Source of the DNA: Metabacillus arenae
GTDB lineage: Bacteria; Bacillota; Bacilli; Bacillales; Bacillaceae
DNA length: 64,000 bases
Direction: 5' to 3'
Assembly (NCBI RefSeq): GCF_014773385.1
Contig: NZ_JACXAI010000014.1
Location: 1 to 64,000 of the forward strand
Below are positions 27,613 through 36,998 of the stretch, piece by piece (the stretch's first letter is position 1; each line of letters begins with the position of its first letter). The position numbers were made by a program, and so were the translations under genes. A model generated the notes under the pieces. The model did no database searches and was not told where the DNA came from. It saw nothing but the letters and a program-made list of their open reading frames with translations.

Positions 27613-29148
27613 TTAATGATCTTTTTTTTCAACGACTTTCACTCGAATGACCTTTTCTTTAAATAAGGTTCTCCATAGAGCGACTACCATCAAAATCATA
27701 ATAATTGCAAATGGCAAGGCTACTATAATAGCTGCTGTTTGCAGGGCCTCTAGGCCTCCAGTATACAAAAGAATAGCCGCAGTTGCCGATTGGATAAGAC
27801 CCCAGACAAATTTAACTGAATTCGGGGGATTTAAGCTGCCGTTCGTTGTTTGCATGCCAAGTACAAATGTTGCTGAATCTGCGGATGTAATAAAAAAGGT
27901 ACAAATTAACAAAATAGCAAGTATAGACATGAATGTTCCCATTGGAAAATTCTCTAATACAGCAAATAATGCAACTTCTGTTCCTCTTTCATTAATAATT
28001 TCAATGATCTCTATTCCTTGAAAATGCTGTAGAAATAAGCCTGCTCCTCCAAATACTGAAAACCATAGAGCGCCGAAAATAGTAGGAACAGCCAATACAC
28101 CGATTACGAATTCCCTGACAGTACGACCTTTAGAAATTCTGGCAATAAACGTTCCCACAAATGGAGCCCAAGAAATCCACCAAGCCCAATAAAATAATGT
28201 CCAATCCTGTACCCAAGTATTTTCTTGATCAAACGGTGTTAATCTAAAGCTCAATGAAGGCAGGTTTTGGATGTAACTTCCAAGTGTAGTTGTGAAAAAG
28301 TCCATAATAAAGTTTGTTGGACCCGCAAAAAGCAGGAAAATCATTAGCAAGATGGCTAATACTACATTAATATTACTTAAATATTTGATGCCCTTGTTCA
28401 GCCCAGTTTGAGCCGAAACCATAAACAATACAGTGACAATGACAATGATCACTAATTGTGTAGCAAATCCATTTTCTATACCTGGAAATAAATAGGATGC
28501 ACCGCCTCCGATTTGAATAGCTCCAAGGCCCAGAGAGGTGGCAACTCCAAAAATTGTAGCAAAAACAGCGATAAAATTAACTAATACCCCAAGCTTCCCG
28601 TCCACTTTGTCACCAAAAACAGGACGGAGGATATTGCTGATCACCCCGTTTTGATTATGCCTAAACGTGAAGTAAGCAAGTGCTAAAGCAATGACTGAAT
28701 AAATGGCCCATGGATGTAAACCCCAATGGAAAAAAGAATAGCGCATAGCTGCACTAGCGGCAGCATCAGTGAATGCTTCTTGATTTGGAGGCGGTGCGCT
28801 GTAATGGCTGATTGGTTCGGAAACACCCCAGAATACCAATCCAATTCCCATACCGGCACTGAATAACATCGCAAACCAGGATAAATAGGAATACTCAGGC
28901 TCATCGTCATCTTTTCCGAGTTTAACATTGCCGAATTTGGAAAAAATGAGGCCGATCGCAAAAATTAAAAAAAAGGTGGCGGTCAATAAGTAAAACCAGC
29001 CGAACTTCTCAATAATAAAAGCTTGGATGAGACCTGTTACATTAGCAAGGTTGGCACTTCCGATCATACTTTCAGGAAGAATGCCCCAAATAATAAAAAG
29101 CACAGAAACGATAACTGAAACGACAAACACAGATGTTACTTTTTTCAT
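27613..29148 (-). CDS. BCCT-family transporter (betaine/choline/carnitine type)
   Basis: 511 residues with 12 predicted helices. The BCCT signature is intact: GMGIGLVFWGVSEPISHY (helix 3 region), the aromatic box WTLFYWAWWISWAPFVG and ARISKGRTVREF. Imports a quaternary ammonium or related osmolyte with sodium or protons, like OpuD or BetL; the exact substrate cannot be set. The C-terminal tail is short, with a few basic residues. GGAGG before ATG 29148. Divergent from the polysaccharide deacetylase gene. Not present between slp and speA in B. subtilis. Confidence 0.9.
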   Translation of the reverse strand: MKKVTSVFVVSVIVSVLFIIWGILPESMIGSANLANVTGLIQAFIIEKFGWFYLLTATFFLIFAIGLIFSKFGNVKLGKDDDEPEYSYLSWFAMLFSAGMGIGLVFWGVSEPISHYSAPPPNQEAFTDAAASAAMRYSFFHWGLHPWAIYSVIALALAYFTFRHNQNGVISNILRPVFGDKVDGKLGVLVNFIAVFATIFGVATSLGLGAIQIGGGASYLFPGIENGFATQLVIIVIVTVLFMVSAQTGLNKGIKYLSNINVVLAILLMIFLLFAGPTNFIMDFFTTTLGSYIQNLPSLSFRLTPFDQENTWVQDWTLFYWAWWISWAPFVGTFIARISKGRTVREFVIGVLAVPTIFGALWFSVFGGAGLFLQHFQGIEIIEIINERGTEVALFAVLENFPMGTFMSILAILLICTFFITSADSATFVLGMQTTNGSLNPPNSVKFVWGLIQSATAAILLYTGGLEALQTAAIIVALPFAIIMILMVVALWRTLFKEKVIRVKVVEKKDH

Positions 29149-29238
29149 TCGATAGTTTTCCTCCTTTATATTTGTTATGTAAAAGACACACGGTTGTTAG
29201 TGTAACATTTCTTCTTTTTATAGTGAAGCAATAAGGTT

Positions 29239-29244
29239 TATAAT
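29239..29244 (+). promoter_or_regulatory. -10 element of the deacetylase gene
   Basis: TATAAT 9 bp before the first in-frame ATG (29253). Transcription would begin at about 29251, so translation most likely begins at the downstream TTG 29280, which has GGGGGA 6 nt upstream. Confidence 0.55.
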
Positions 29245-29279
29245 ATACCTGGATGAAAAAACGAAATGGGGGACAGATT

Positions 29280-30137
29280 TTGTTTAAGTTATTAGTATTA
29301 TGTTCGGTAAGCTTTATGCTTCTTTTTGTACAAGCATGCAGCTCACAGCAGGCCAATCAATCCACCAGCACTAAAGAAAGCAAAGACGAGGCGAAGGTCG
29401 AGGAAAGGAATGAATCAAATCAACAAAATGCAAAACCAAAAAAAGAAGAGAAATTAAACGAAGAGGATTCAAAAGACCTGCGGGATAATGATGACACGAT
29501 TGAGCCCCAATATGAAATATCCCCTGAAACTTCCCTAGTCAAACCCCTTAAAGAAGGGATAAATGAAAAAGTTGTCCTGCTAACAATAGATGACGCACCA
29601 GATCAATACGCGCTTGAGATGGCTAAACACTTAAAAGATCTAGATGTAAAAGCGATCTTTTTTGTGAATGGACATTTTTTACGTTCGGATGAAGAAAAAG
29701 AAATTCTAAAAAAGATACATAGTATGGGATTTCCAATCGGAAATCATACAATGACCCATCAAAATTTAAACGACCTGACGAAAGAGCAGCAAAGAAAAGA
29801 AATTATTCAATTAAATCAATTAATAAAAGAAGTTACTGGTGAAAAGCCGAGATTTTTTAGGGCACCGTTTGGAGAAAATACAGAAACTAGTAAAAAGATC
29901 ATCGAAGAAGAGCAAATGATTGCAATGAATTGGACCTATGGATATGATTGGGAATCAGAATACCAAAACAAGGAGGCCCTTACAAAAATCATGGTTGATA
30001 GTCCTTTTTTAACAAATGGAGCGAACCTGCTTATGCATGATCGTGTATGGACGAGAGATGCTTTACCTGATATAGTAAAAGGTCTTCAAAATAAAGGGTA
30101 TACAATTGTGGACCCAGCCCTCATAAAAGGTCTGTAA
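29280..30137 (+). CDS. Polysaccharide deacetylase lipoprotein (NodB domain)
   Basis: About 285 residues from TTG. Signal peptide MFKLLVLCSVSFMLL with lipobox VQAC, a 65-residue Lys/Glu/Ser/Asn linker, then a NodB carbohydrate esterase-4 domain: motif 1 LTIDDAPD (usually TFDDGP), motif 2 HTMTH (zinc His pair), motif 3 RAPFGE, motif 4 MNWTYGYDW and motif 5 LLMHDR. All metal and catalytic residues are kept. Likely deacetylates peptidoglycan or another surface glycan outside the cell. The choice of TTG over ATG 29253 rests on the position of the -10 box and ribosome site. Confidence 0.85.
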   Translation: MFKLLVLCSVSFMLLFVQACSSQQANQSTSTKESKDEAKVEERNESNQQNAKPKKEEKLNEEDSKDLRDNDDTIEPQYEISPETSLVKPLKEGINEKVVLLTIDDAPDQYALEMAKHLKDLDVKAIFFVNGHFLRSDEEKEILKKIHSMGFPIGNHTMTHQNLNDLTKEQQRKEIIQLNQLIKEVTGEKPRFFRAPFGENTETSKKIIEEEQMIAMNWTYGYDWESEYQNKEALTKIMVDSPFLTNGANLLMHDRVWTRDALPDIVKGLQNKGYTIVDPALIKGL

Positions 30138-30340
30138 CGAAAAGCGCAGAACGCGAATCTTTCGGCGAAAAGCACAAGGTGAGCGGGCAGGGATTGACCC
30201 TGAGACCTGAGGGCCGGTGGCGCTCGGCCGGCAAAGGCGTCACGGCCTTATGCCTGCCGGCACTAGGACGTCCAGTCCGCCTGCGCTGGACAATGAGAAC
30301 ACTCTTCACCACGGTAATACTTTAACTAACTTAACCTTTC
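30133..30340 (-). repeat. GC-rich dispersed repeat, copy 3
   Basis: On the complement the lead-in AGTTAAAGTATTACCGTGG precedes TTGTCCAGCGCAGGCGG, then GCCGGCAGGCATAAGGCC and an end GCGCTTTTCG. Starts within the last codons of the deacetylase region. Body is much more GC-rich than the surroundings. Confidence 0.7.
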
Positions 30341-30403
30341 TGACATTCTAAGAAAATCGCTTCGTGGGGGTTCTAGAAGACAGATAATACAGGCTGGAAT
30401 CTA

Positions 30404-30432
30404 AGAAATCGGCGAGTCAGCCGATTTCTTCT
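30404..30432 (-). terminator. Terminator of the DUF1885 gene
   Basis: AAGAAATCGGC / GCCGATTTCTT, loop GAGTCA. Confidence 0.8.
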
Positions 30433-30445
30433 TTCAGTTCATCGC

Positions 30446-30844
30446 TTATTTCTTATTGAAAGACATTACTTTCCCGCTAAAAAGATGAAGTTCACCCTTC
30501 ACTTTTTTTGCAATAAATTTGCAAAATTCATTTGCTTTGCCTTTATCCCCATGTGTCGCTTTTTCAGGCAGGAAAACTTGAATGTATGTGTGCTTCTGCT
30601 CGTTTTCATCCTTTTGCTGGACACTTAAGAAGATCTTGTAATATCCCCTTTCTTTAGATGCCAAGACTAAGTGATCGTCTACATCATCTACATCATATGG
30701 AAAAGCCGCATTTTCGTATCCCCAATCTAATTGCTGTCCAGTTTTTGAGGTGATTTCTTTATAATATTGAATATAATGAAGTAAATCTTCTCGGCTAAAC
30801 CCCGTATCGGCTTCTCCAAGTTTAATAAATGCATAGCTGGCCAA
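30446..30844 (-). CDS. DUF1885-type hypothetical protein
   Basis: About 132 residues (MASYAFIKLGEADTGFSRED, LLHYIQYYKEITSKTGQQL, DWGYENAAFPYD). Resembles the small cytoplasmic DUF1885 family of Bacillaceae, which is uncharacterised. TTG 30844 gives the best spacing (9 nt) to AAAGGGGG; GTG 30850 is only 3 nt away and TTG/ATG starts further upstream precede the ribosome site. No motif suggests an activity. Confidence 0.65.
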   Translation of the reverse strand: MASYAFIKLGEADTGFSREDLLHYIQYYKEITSKTGQQLDWGYENAAFPYDVDDVDDHLVLASKERGYYKIFLSVQQKDENEQKHTYIQVFLPEKATHGDKGKANEFCKFIAKKVKGELHLFSGKVMSFNKK

Positions 30845-30999
30845 TCTCACATGCCCCCTTTGTTTGATAAGTTGCAATAATTAAAATTTTACATCTGTTT
30901 TGTTTGACTCGCAATAATTGATTAGGAAATAGGTCTCTTGCTACATGTGGAGGGATTATTGTATAATAAAAGTCAGAATATTCTGAAGGAGGGATTATC

Positions 31000-31299
31000 T
31001 TGAATATTTTCGAAAAGTTTTATGATGAAACTGAAAAGGCAAACGTTCGTTTCGTTGGCTTCTCGACAGAGGATATCAGATATGACTTTGGAATTGTTTA
31101 TTCACACATGTTCTTCGGAAAACCCCTCGTTATTTGCATGCAAACAGGCCGCTCTGCTTTACTAGATTCAGAAGATTTAGAGGACCTTGATCACCTTCGC
31201 CAAGCATTTCATCTAGAATCCATAATTCAAGCAAAAAGCCTGGCTGATTTTTTAAAAGAAGCCATTCCCTCAATTCCGTTAAATACACAATATGATTGA
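31000..31299 (+). CDS. DUF3055-type small protein
   Basis: 99 residues: MNIFEKFYDETEKANVRFVG, YSHMFFGKPLVICMQTGRSA, then a helical acidic C-terminus. Fits the uncharacterised DUF3055 (SAV0927-like) family. TTG start with GGAGGGA upstream. Monocistronic; a terminator follows at 31336. Function unknown. Confidence 0.7.
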   Translation: MNIFEKFYDETEKANVRFVGFSTEDIRYDFGIVYSHMFFGKPLVICMQTGRSALLDSEDLEDLDHLRQAFHLESIIQAKSLADFLKEAIPSIPLNTQYD

Positions 31300-31335
31300 A
31301 CTACCCCCCTTATGCATGCTGCGGCTGATTGAAGC

Positions 31336-31395
31336 AGGGGATACCTATGTAGAGAGTTCTATTGGCTCTACAAATTAGGCTATCCTCTATTTCTT
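31336..31395 (+). terminator. Terminator of the DUF3055 gene
   Basis: Branched stem: AGGGGATACCTA pairs with TTAGGCTATCCTCT, with an inner GTAGAG/CTCTAC. Confidence 0.65.
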
Positions 31396-31692
31396 GAGGT
31401 TACCATTCATCGCTTTATTTCTAAGGTTTTTCCTGCATTCTATCTATGTTGTTGTGATGGAAGCCAAGTTTCTTCTCGAGAAATTCCAATATGATTTGAC
31501 ATTCTAACATTCTTCTAAATTATGACCTTAAAGCTTCATGATTTTAGCAAGGTCACTTTTGAAGAAGGTATTACAGTCTCTTGCATATAAAATAAGATAA
31601 AAACGATTCATTTCAAAGAATGATTTTTTCATAATCAATCATTTTTGGAATAATTCACCTTCTTATTTTTAAATGTGACATACAATTTAGGC

Positions 31693-31721
31693 TTGACGTT
31701 TTAATTGTGTTATATTATTAT
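31693..31721 (+). promoter_or_regulatory. SR1 promoter with CcpN-like operator
   Basis: TTGACG (31693-31698), 17 bp, TATTAT (31716-31721). TGTGTTATATT at 31706-31716 matches every position of TRTGHYATAYW, which I recall as the CcpN consensus, and it abuts the -10. In B. subtilis CcpN represses sr1 during glycolysis. Confidence 0.75.
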
Positions 31722-31727
31722 AGATTT

Positions 31728-31990
31728 ACAAGGTATTTAAACGCTTTCAAAAAAAGGAAAGCCAATACTATGTGAAATGGGGTATGGGAGATGGGAACAA
31801 TCGTATGCCAGGACTGCAATTCAACTATAAGTACTTTTCATGATGAAAAGGTAACGACTTTGTATGGCAAGTGTACGAATTGCGGCTGCCATAACGAAAA
31901 AATAGAAAAAAGATCTTAACAGGTCAAAAAGGGGTATTATTTTATATAAAAGGAAGCATGTAACGAAAGGGGCGTTACATGCTTTTTTTT
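31728..31990 (+). ncRNA. sr1: SR1 dual-function regulatory RNA
   Basis: Predicted transcript from about 31728 to the terminator at 31954-31990 (AAGCATGTAACG / CGTTACATGCTT plus T8), about 260 nt, somewhat longer than the 205 nt of B. subtilis SR1. It carries the SR1P reading frame, lies upstream of speA as in B. subtilis, and has a CcpN-like operator. In B. subtilis SR1 base-pairs with ahrC mRNA to lower arginine catabolic control, and SR1P binds GapA. The ahrC-complementary segments were not verified here. Confidence 0.85.
31791..31919 (+). CDS. sr1P: SR1P, GapA-binding peptide encoded in SR1
   Basis: 42 residues starting MGTIVCQDCNSTISTF, then HDEKVTTLYGKC and TNCGCH. The opening MGTIVCQDCN and EKVTTLYG are the conserved core of SR1P; cysteines pair as CxxC and CxxCxC, suggestive of metal binding. 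SR1P binds glyceraldehyde-3-phosphate dehydrogenase GapA and promotes its interaction with RNase J1; rnjA is also in this window. A purine-rich GGGAG abuts the ATG. Confidence 0.9.
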   Translation: MGTIVCQDCNSTISTFHDEKVTTLYGKCTNCGCHNEKIEKRS

Positions 31991-32186
31991 GTGAGAAAGC
32001 AGAATTAGTTGATTTTTAATGTTTTTTTTGATGGATTTAATTTTAAACTTTAGGTTATATGGATTTCGTAAAGAATTTTTGTCACACTTTAAAGTGTCCA
32101 AATAGTTTTTTGAAAAGGCATGGTTTCGGAGTTCAAAGAGGATATTGGGAAGGGAAACAAGTAGGAAAAGAGCTGTTTTATGATCC
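31991..32186. other. Gap between SR1 and the LysR gene
   Basis: Contains a perfect 14-bp palindrome ACACTTTAAAGTGT (32093-32106). A short + strand frame ending GYWEGKQVGKELFYDPKIE reaches the terminator but has no credible start. Confidence 0.4.
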
Positions 32187-32233
32187 TAAAATCGAGTAAA
32201 AGGGGGCTGGCCACTTACTCGATTTTATTTTTG
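32187..32233. terminator. Bidirectional terminator at the LysR stop
   Basis: 13-bp perfect stem TAAAATCGAGTAA / TTACTCGATTTTA flanked by A/T runs; the right arm is the end of the LysR coding sequence. Confidence 0.8.
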
Positions 32234-33132
32234 TCTGAAAACCTTTCTGGTGTAAAAAACTCAGATTCACAAAATTTTTTCATGACGTAAATGAATTCTT
32301 TTGTAGCAGGTGTTACATCATCAAATGAGTGTGTAATCATCCCGATATCACGATTTATCCTTGGATTAATATCTTTAATGATTAGGTTATGAGAAACAGA
32401 AGAAAGTGAAAAATTTGAAATAATACCTATACCTAAGTTATTTTTGACCATATTAATTAAAGTTTCAGCATTTTGAACGGTTAAGTTCTCCTTAAACTCC
32501 ATTTTATTTTGTTGAAATATTTTTGATATAGCGATTTCGTGTCCACCTTTACAAAAAATAATTTCATTTTGATATTTTTCCAGATCAATCTTTTTTTCTT
32601 GAGTTAATCGATGATTTTCAGGAATTATTGCAACCATATAATCATTGTTTACTATTTCAAATTCAAACGGCTCAAAGGGTGATGCCACGATACCCATATC
32701 AACCGTTCGATCCCCAACCCATTCTTTTATTTGATTTGAGGTTCCTTCTACTAATTCTATATTAACTAGCGGATAGTTTGACCTGAATAAAGCGATGGTC
32801 TTAGGTAATATATTTGTTGAGACAGCAGGAAAAGAACCCACTTTAATCTTTCCGCTTAGAAGTTTATTTTCTTGTTCAGCGACTTGATATATTTTGTTTT
32901 CAATACCTTTCATCTGTCTTGCCAAAACCAGAATTTCCTTTCCCGCTTCAGTGAGCATTACTCCATTTTGTTTATTCCTAATGAACAATTTAATAGTTAG
33001 AGACTTTTCTAAATTTTTAACCGCCTTACTTACTGCTGGTTGTGATATAAATAACTCTTTAGAAGCTTCTGTAATATTCAATTTTTCTGCAACTTTTATA
33101 AATATTCTTAGGTTGTTCATATTCATAACCAT
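32215..33132 (-). CDS. LysR-family transcriptional regulator
   Basis: 305 residues. Helix-turn-helix in residues about 5-65 (LNITEASKELFISQPAVSKA), then a periplasmic-binding-protein-like effector domain (VGSFPAVSTNILPKTIALF, DMGIVASP). Divergent from an EamA exporter gene 90 bp away, so it probably controls export of the metabolite it senses. AGGTGA ribosome site. Effector unknown. Confidence 0.88.
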   Translation of the reverse strand: MVMNMNNLRIFIKVAEKLNITEASKELFISQPAVSKAVKNLEKSLTIKLFIRNKQNGVMLTEAGKEILVLARQMKGIENKIYQVAEQENKLLSGKIKVGSFPAVSTNILPKTIALFRSNYPLVNIELVEGTSNQIKEWVGDRTVDMGIVASPFEPFEFEIVNNDYMVAIIPENHRLTQEKKIDLEKYQNEIIFCKGGHEIAISKIFQQNKMEFKENLTVQNAETLINMVKNNLGIGIISNFSLSSVSHNLIIKDINPRINRDIGMITHSFDDVTPATKEFIYVMKKFCESEFFTPERFSDKNKIE

Positions 33133-33222
33133 TTAGTTATCACCTATATTCGAAAAATGTATTTCAGTTATATATAAATATAACATACTATTAGATTACA
33201 TTAAGAGAAAGGGGATTTTTTT

Positions 33223-34125
33223 ATGTTCAAAGTTATCTTAGGGATCATTTCTGTTACACTCGTTTGGGGATATACATGGGTTACGATGAAAATAGCAATT
33301 AGTGACATCCCTCCGTTTTTATTTTCATCTTTACGTTTATTAATAGGGTCGATTCCTTTGTTTATCATTCTAATCATACAAAGGAAAAGGCTTTCTGTAG
33401 GGAAAGAGAATTTAAAAAACTATTTTATCATGAGCTTTTTAATGGCTTTAGGCTATATGGGAATATTGACTTATGGTATGCAATTTGTGGATTCGGGAAA
33501 AACGTCAGTTTTAGTGTACACAATGCCTATATTTGTCACCATTATTAGTCATTTTAAATTAAATGAGAAAATGAATATGTATAAAATGATTGGATTGCTA
33601 TTTGGTCTGAGCGGTCTATTATTTATTTTAGGGTTAGAAATTATTAATTTCGATACAAAAGTAATTTTTGGAGAGTTATTGATAGTAATTTCAGCCGTTT
33701 GTTGGGGATTAGCAAATGTTTTCAGCAAACTAAAGTTTAAAAATATAGATATCATTCATATGAATGCTTGGCAGCTTATTATGGGAACATTCTTTTTATT
33801 CATTTTCTCTTTACTATTAGAACCGAACAACTCCATTCAGTGGTCTAATGAAGCCATTTTATCATTATTGTTTAATGGTTTGTTTTCTACTGCATTTACA
33901 TTTGTCGTTTGGTTTTGGGTTTTAAATCAAATAGATGCAGCGAAAGCCTCTATGGCATTAATGTTTGTTCCTATATTAGGCATTATCTTTGGTTATCTGC
34001 AACTTGGGGAGGAGATCACATTTAGTATGATGATCGGAGCCATTTTTATATGTGCCGGGATCTTCATGAATACGTACAAATTTAAAAGAACTTCAGCAAT
34101 AAAGAAACTAAGCGATGTATCATGA
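33223..34125 (+). CDS. EamA/DMT-superfamily transporter
   Basis: 300 residues with ten predicted helices in two EamA repeats (about 3-137 and 148-285). Typical elements: WGYTWVTMKIAI near the start, SVLVYTMPIFV, and in repeat 2 GLANVFSK and ASMALMFVPILGIIFGYLQLGE. The family exports amino acids and other small metabolites. AGAAAGGGGA ribosome site. Divergent LysR partner at 32215. These two genes interrupt the sr1-speA interval. Confidence 0.88.
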   Translation: MFKVILGIISVTLVWGYTWVTMKIAISDIPPFLFSSLRLLIGSIPLFIILIIQRKRLSVGKENLKNYFIMSFLMALGYMGILTYGMQFVDSGKTSVLVYTMPIFVTIISHFKLNEKMNMYKMIGLLFGLSGLLFILGLEIINFDTKVIFGELLIVISAVCWGLANVFSKLKFKNIDIIHMNAWQLIMGTFFLFIFSLLLEPNNSIQWSNEAILSLLFNGLFSTAFTFVVWFWVLNQIDAAKASMALMFVPILGIIFGYLQLGEEITFSMMIGAIFICAGIFMNTYKFKRTSAIKKLSDVS

Positions 34126-34214
34126 GATGATTTGTTATAACTGTTCAACTTTATATCAAACAATCACGGATCAACAAAGCTTGGAATTTTAGTTCTAATT
34201 CCATCCAACAAAAC

Positions 34215-34242
34215 AGGATGATTCTATAAAAAGAATCATCCT
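34215..34242. terminator. Bidirectional terminator between EamA and speA
   Basis: AGGATGATTCT / AGAATCATCCT, loop ATAAAA. Confidence 0.85.
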
Positions 34243-34249
34243 TATACAC

Positions 34250-35722
34250 CTATTGAATGGCTTTATGTTCTTTAATCACTCTGAAATTTTGAAGAGTGGG
34301 ATCCTCTGGTCCTTGAACGGGAAGGCCTACTTCTAAATTTTTCTTGATATAAGATAAATTTTCCTCTGTTATGATTTCGCCTGGAATAAAAATTGGAATT
34401 CCTGGAGGATAGACCATAATGAACTCTGCAATAATTCTGCCTGCTGATTGATCAAATGGTACAACTTCTGTATTTGCATAAAAGGCATCCCTTGGAGTTA
34501 AAGCCAAAACTGGTATATCAGGCAGCAGCACCTCAGCTTTTGGTGCTTGATCGGATTCTCGGTGCATTTCGTCCGACAAATCTTGCAATGCATGAACTAG
34601 AATATCTGCTTCGTGTTTAGTATCGCCAGGTGTAATAATACAAAGAATATTGTAAATGTCTGATAGTTCAACTTCAATATTATGTTTTTCGCGAAGCCAT
34701 TTTTCTACATCATATCCTGTTAATCCTAATTCTTTAACCGATATGATTAATTTTGTGGGATCATAATCAAAAGTTGCTTTTGTTCCAAGTATCTCATTTC
34801 CAATACAAGATAGATGCTCGATTTGATTAATTCTTCCTCGAATGCTATTTGCCAGCTGAATGGCTTTTTCAATCAGTTCCTTGCCTTCAGTAGCAAGGCG
34901 TCTGCGGGCTACGTCCAAAGATGAGAGCAATAAATAGGAAGTAGACGTAGTTGTCATCATGCTTAAAATGGATTGGACCCGGTGCGGTGAAATTAATCCT
35001 TCTTTTACATTGAGAATTGAGCTTTGTGTCATAGACCCGCCAAGCTTATGAACACTTGTGGCCGCCATGTCTGCACCAGCCTGCATCGCTGATAAAGGCA
35101 GCTCATCATGAAAATGAATGTGGACGCCGTGCGCCTCATCAACCAATACCGGTACACGATAGGAATGAGCAATTTCTACAATTCTTTTTAAATTTGCTGA
35201 GATTCCAAAATAGGTTGGATTGATCACTAAAACACCTTTTGCATCTGGATGCTGCTTTAGTGCTTTTTCTACAGATTCAGTTGTAATTCCGTGCGATATA
35301 CCCAAATTCTTATCAATTTCCGGATGGATAAAAATGGGTGTTGCCCCAGAAAAAACAATAGCTGACATAACAGATTTGTGAACATTTCTCGGAACAATTA
35401 TTTTGTCTCCAGGTCCGCAAACGGCCATTACCATCGTCATGATCGCACCGCTCGTCCCTTGAACTGAAAAAAATGTATAGTCCGCACCAAAAGCTTGAGC
35501 GGCTAAATCCTGTGCCTGTTTAATGATCCCCTTTGGAGAATGAAGATCATCAAGAGGTCCTATATTTATTAAATCTATAGAAAGTGCATTATCTCCGATA
35601 AAATTTCGAAATTCAGGATCAATGCCATTCCCTTTTTTATGGCCTGGTATGTGAAATTGGATCGGATCCTTTTTTGCATGGTTTAATAGCCCTGTAAATA
35701 ATGGAGTGTGACTCTGCTGCAA
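34250..35722 (-). CDS. speA: Arginine decarboxylase
   Basis: 490 residues from TTG 35722 (AGAAGGTGGG upstream), the length of B. subtilis SpeA; an ATG frame extends 14 codons further but precedes the ribosome site. PLP-dependent Orn/Lys/Arg decarboxylase fold: FHIPGHKKG, FFSVQGTSGAIMT, VDEAHGVHIHFH (Asp to the pyridine N) and SVHKLGGSMTQSS with the PLP lysine. Produces agmatine for polyamines. In B. subtilis it also neighbours sr1. On the complement, unlike yktA and suhB. Confidence 0.95.
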   Translation of the reverse strand: MQQSHTPLFTGLLNHAKKDPIQFHIPGHKKGNGIDPEFRNFIGDNALSIDLINIGPLDDLHSPKGIIKQAQDLAAQAFGADYTFFSVQGTSGAIMTMVMAVCGPGDKIIVPRNVHKSVMSAIVFSGATPIFIHPEIDKNLGISHGITTESVEKALKQHPDAKGVLVINPTYFGISANLKRIVEIAHSYRVPVLVDEAHGVHIHFHDELPLSAMQAGADMAATSVHKLGGSMTQSSILNVKEGLISPHRVQSILSMMTTTSTSYLLLSSLDVARRRLATEGKELIEKAIQLANSIRGRINQIEHLSCIGNEILGTKATFDYDPTKLIISVKELGLTGYDVEKWLREKHNIEVELSDIYNILCIITPGDTKHEADILVHALQDLSDEMHRESDQAPKAEVLLPDIPVLALTPRDAFYANTEVVPFDQSAGRIIAEFIMVYPPGIPIFIPGEIITEENLSYIKKNLEVGLPVQGPEDPTLQNFRVIKEHKAIQ

Positions 35723-35979
35723 TTTACTTTCCCACCTTCTTTTAACGCAATTATTTTGTATCATGTATATTGTTTAAGTAATTTTTACATAAAACAAATG
35801 AATTGTATTATATTCTTCCCGTAAAGTAAAGAGTTTTTCTTTTAGTTAAGAAATAATCCCAGAAAAAATCGAATAATAAGACGCTAAACAGGACGAACGG
35901 ACAGCTAGCATGTTATAAATACACTAATAAAAGGAATTTCTTTTGGAAGTTTCGCAGAGTGTATGGGGAGGGAATAAAA

Positions 35980-36936
35980 ATGGAATGGAAAACACGTGTT
36001 ACCGATTTATTGGGAATAAAATATCCAATTGTTCAAGGAGGGCTGGCCTATTTAGCATACTCTGAGCTTGCGAGTGCTGTGTCAAATGCAGGCGGCCTTG
36101 GTCAAATAACGGCAATGTCGTTACAAACTCCAGAAGAATTAAGAAGTGAGATTCGCAAAGTGAAAGAAAAAACAGATCAGCCATTTGGAGTAAACTATGC
36201 AATTGGTCAGCATGGCCGTCCTTTTGAGCATATGCTTGAAGTTGCCATAGAGGAGGAGGTACCCGTCATTTCCATGACAGGTGGAAATCCAGCTCCACTA
36301 TTTAAACAATTAGAAGGAGTAAATGTAAAAAAGCTAGTATTAGTTGCTGCTCGAAGGCAAGCAGAAAAAGCTGCCGAGCTTGGTGCTGATGCGGTAATGG
36401 TTGTAGGACAGGAAGGGGGAGGCCATCTTGGAAAAAATGATACAGGAACATTCGTTTTAATTCCTCAAGTAGTCGATACTGTTTCGATTCCCGTTATCGC
36501 TTCCGGAGGCATTGGGGATGGAAGAGGATTAATGGCGGCCCTGAGCCTCGGCGCAGAAGGAATTGAAATGGGAACGAGATTTATTGCGACAAAAGAATGT
36601 GTGCATGCCCATGAACTGTACAAAAGGGCTTTAATAAAAGGAACAGAAAATGACACAATCATTATTAAGAGGAGCTTGGGCTCTCCTGGAAGAGCTATTA
36701 TGAATTCCTGGACGGATCAAATTCTTTCCCTTGAATCAAAGCAGGGAGGGTATGAAGCTATAAAAGAATATATAAGCGGAAATGCTAACAAAAAATATAT
36801 TTATGAAGGACTTGAAAACGAAGGATTTGCATGGGCTGGACAAGTGATGGGGCTTATAAAAGATGTTCCTAAAGTATCAGAGCTTTTTGAGCGGATGATT
36901 GGAGAGGCAAACACTATCCGGCAAAAATGGAAATAA
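35980..36936 (+). CDS. Nitronate monooxygenase / 2-nitropropane dioxygenase-like flavoprotein
   Basis: 318 residues from ATG 35980 (GGGGAGGG upstream). FMN TIM barrel of the nitronate monooxygenase family: [46 protein letters not shown] with the catalytic His, and [26 protein letters not shown] for phosphate binding. Oxidises propionate-3-nitronate-type toxins, though some relatives are enoyl-ACP reductases (FabK). FabK is the main alternative. Confidence 0.85.
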   Translation: MEWKTRVTDLLGIKYPIVQGGLAYLAYSELASAVSNAGGLGQITAMSLQTPEELRSEIRKVKEKTDQPFGVNYAIGQHGRPFEHMLEVAIEEEVPVISMTGGNPAPLFKQLEGVNVKKLVLVAARRQAEKAAELGADAVMVVGQEGGGHLGKNDTGTFVLIPQVVDTVSIPVIASGGIGDGRGLMAALSLGAEGIEMGTRFIATKECVHAHELYKRALIKGTENDTIIIKRSLGSPGRAIMNSWTDQILSLESKQGGYEAIKEYISGNANKKYIYEGLENEGFAWAGQVMGLIKDVPKVSELFERMIGEANTIRQKWK

Positions 36937-36998
36937 CTTTGACAAAACGAACAAATATGGTAGGTTTAGAAATGGAAAAGCATAGAAGAGGTGACAGC

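Noticed and set aside
32120-32200. Short + strand frame ending GYWEGKQVGKELFYDPKIE, MORN/YwqK-like
   Set aside because: Only about 29 codons with no start signal; too little to call even a pseudogene with confidence.
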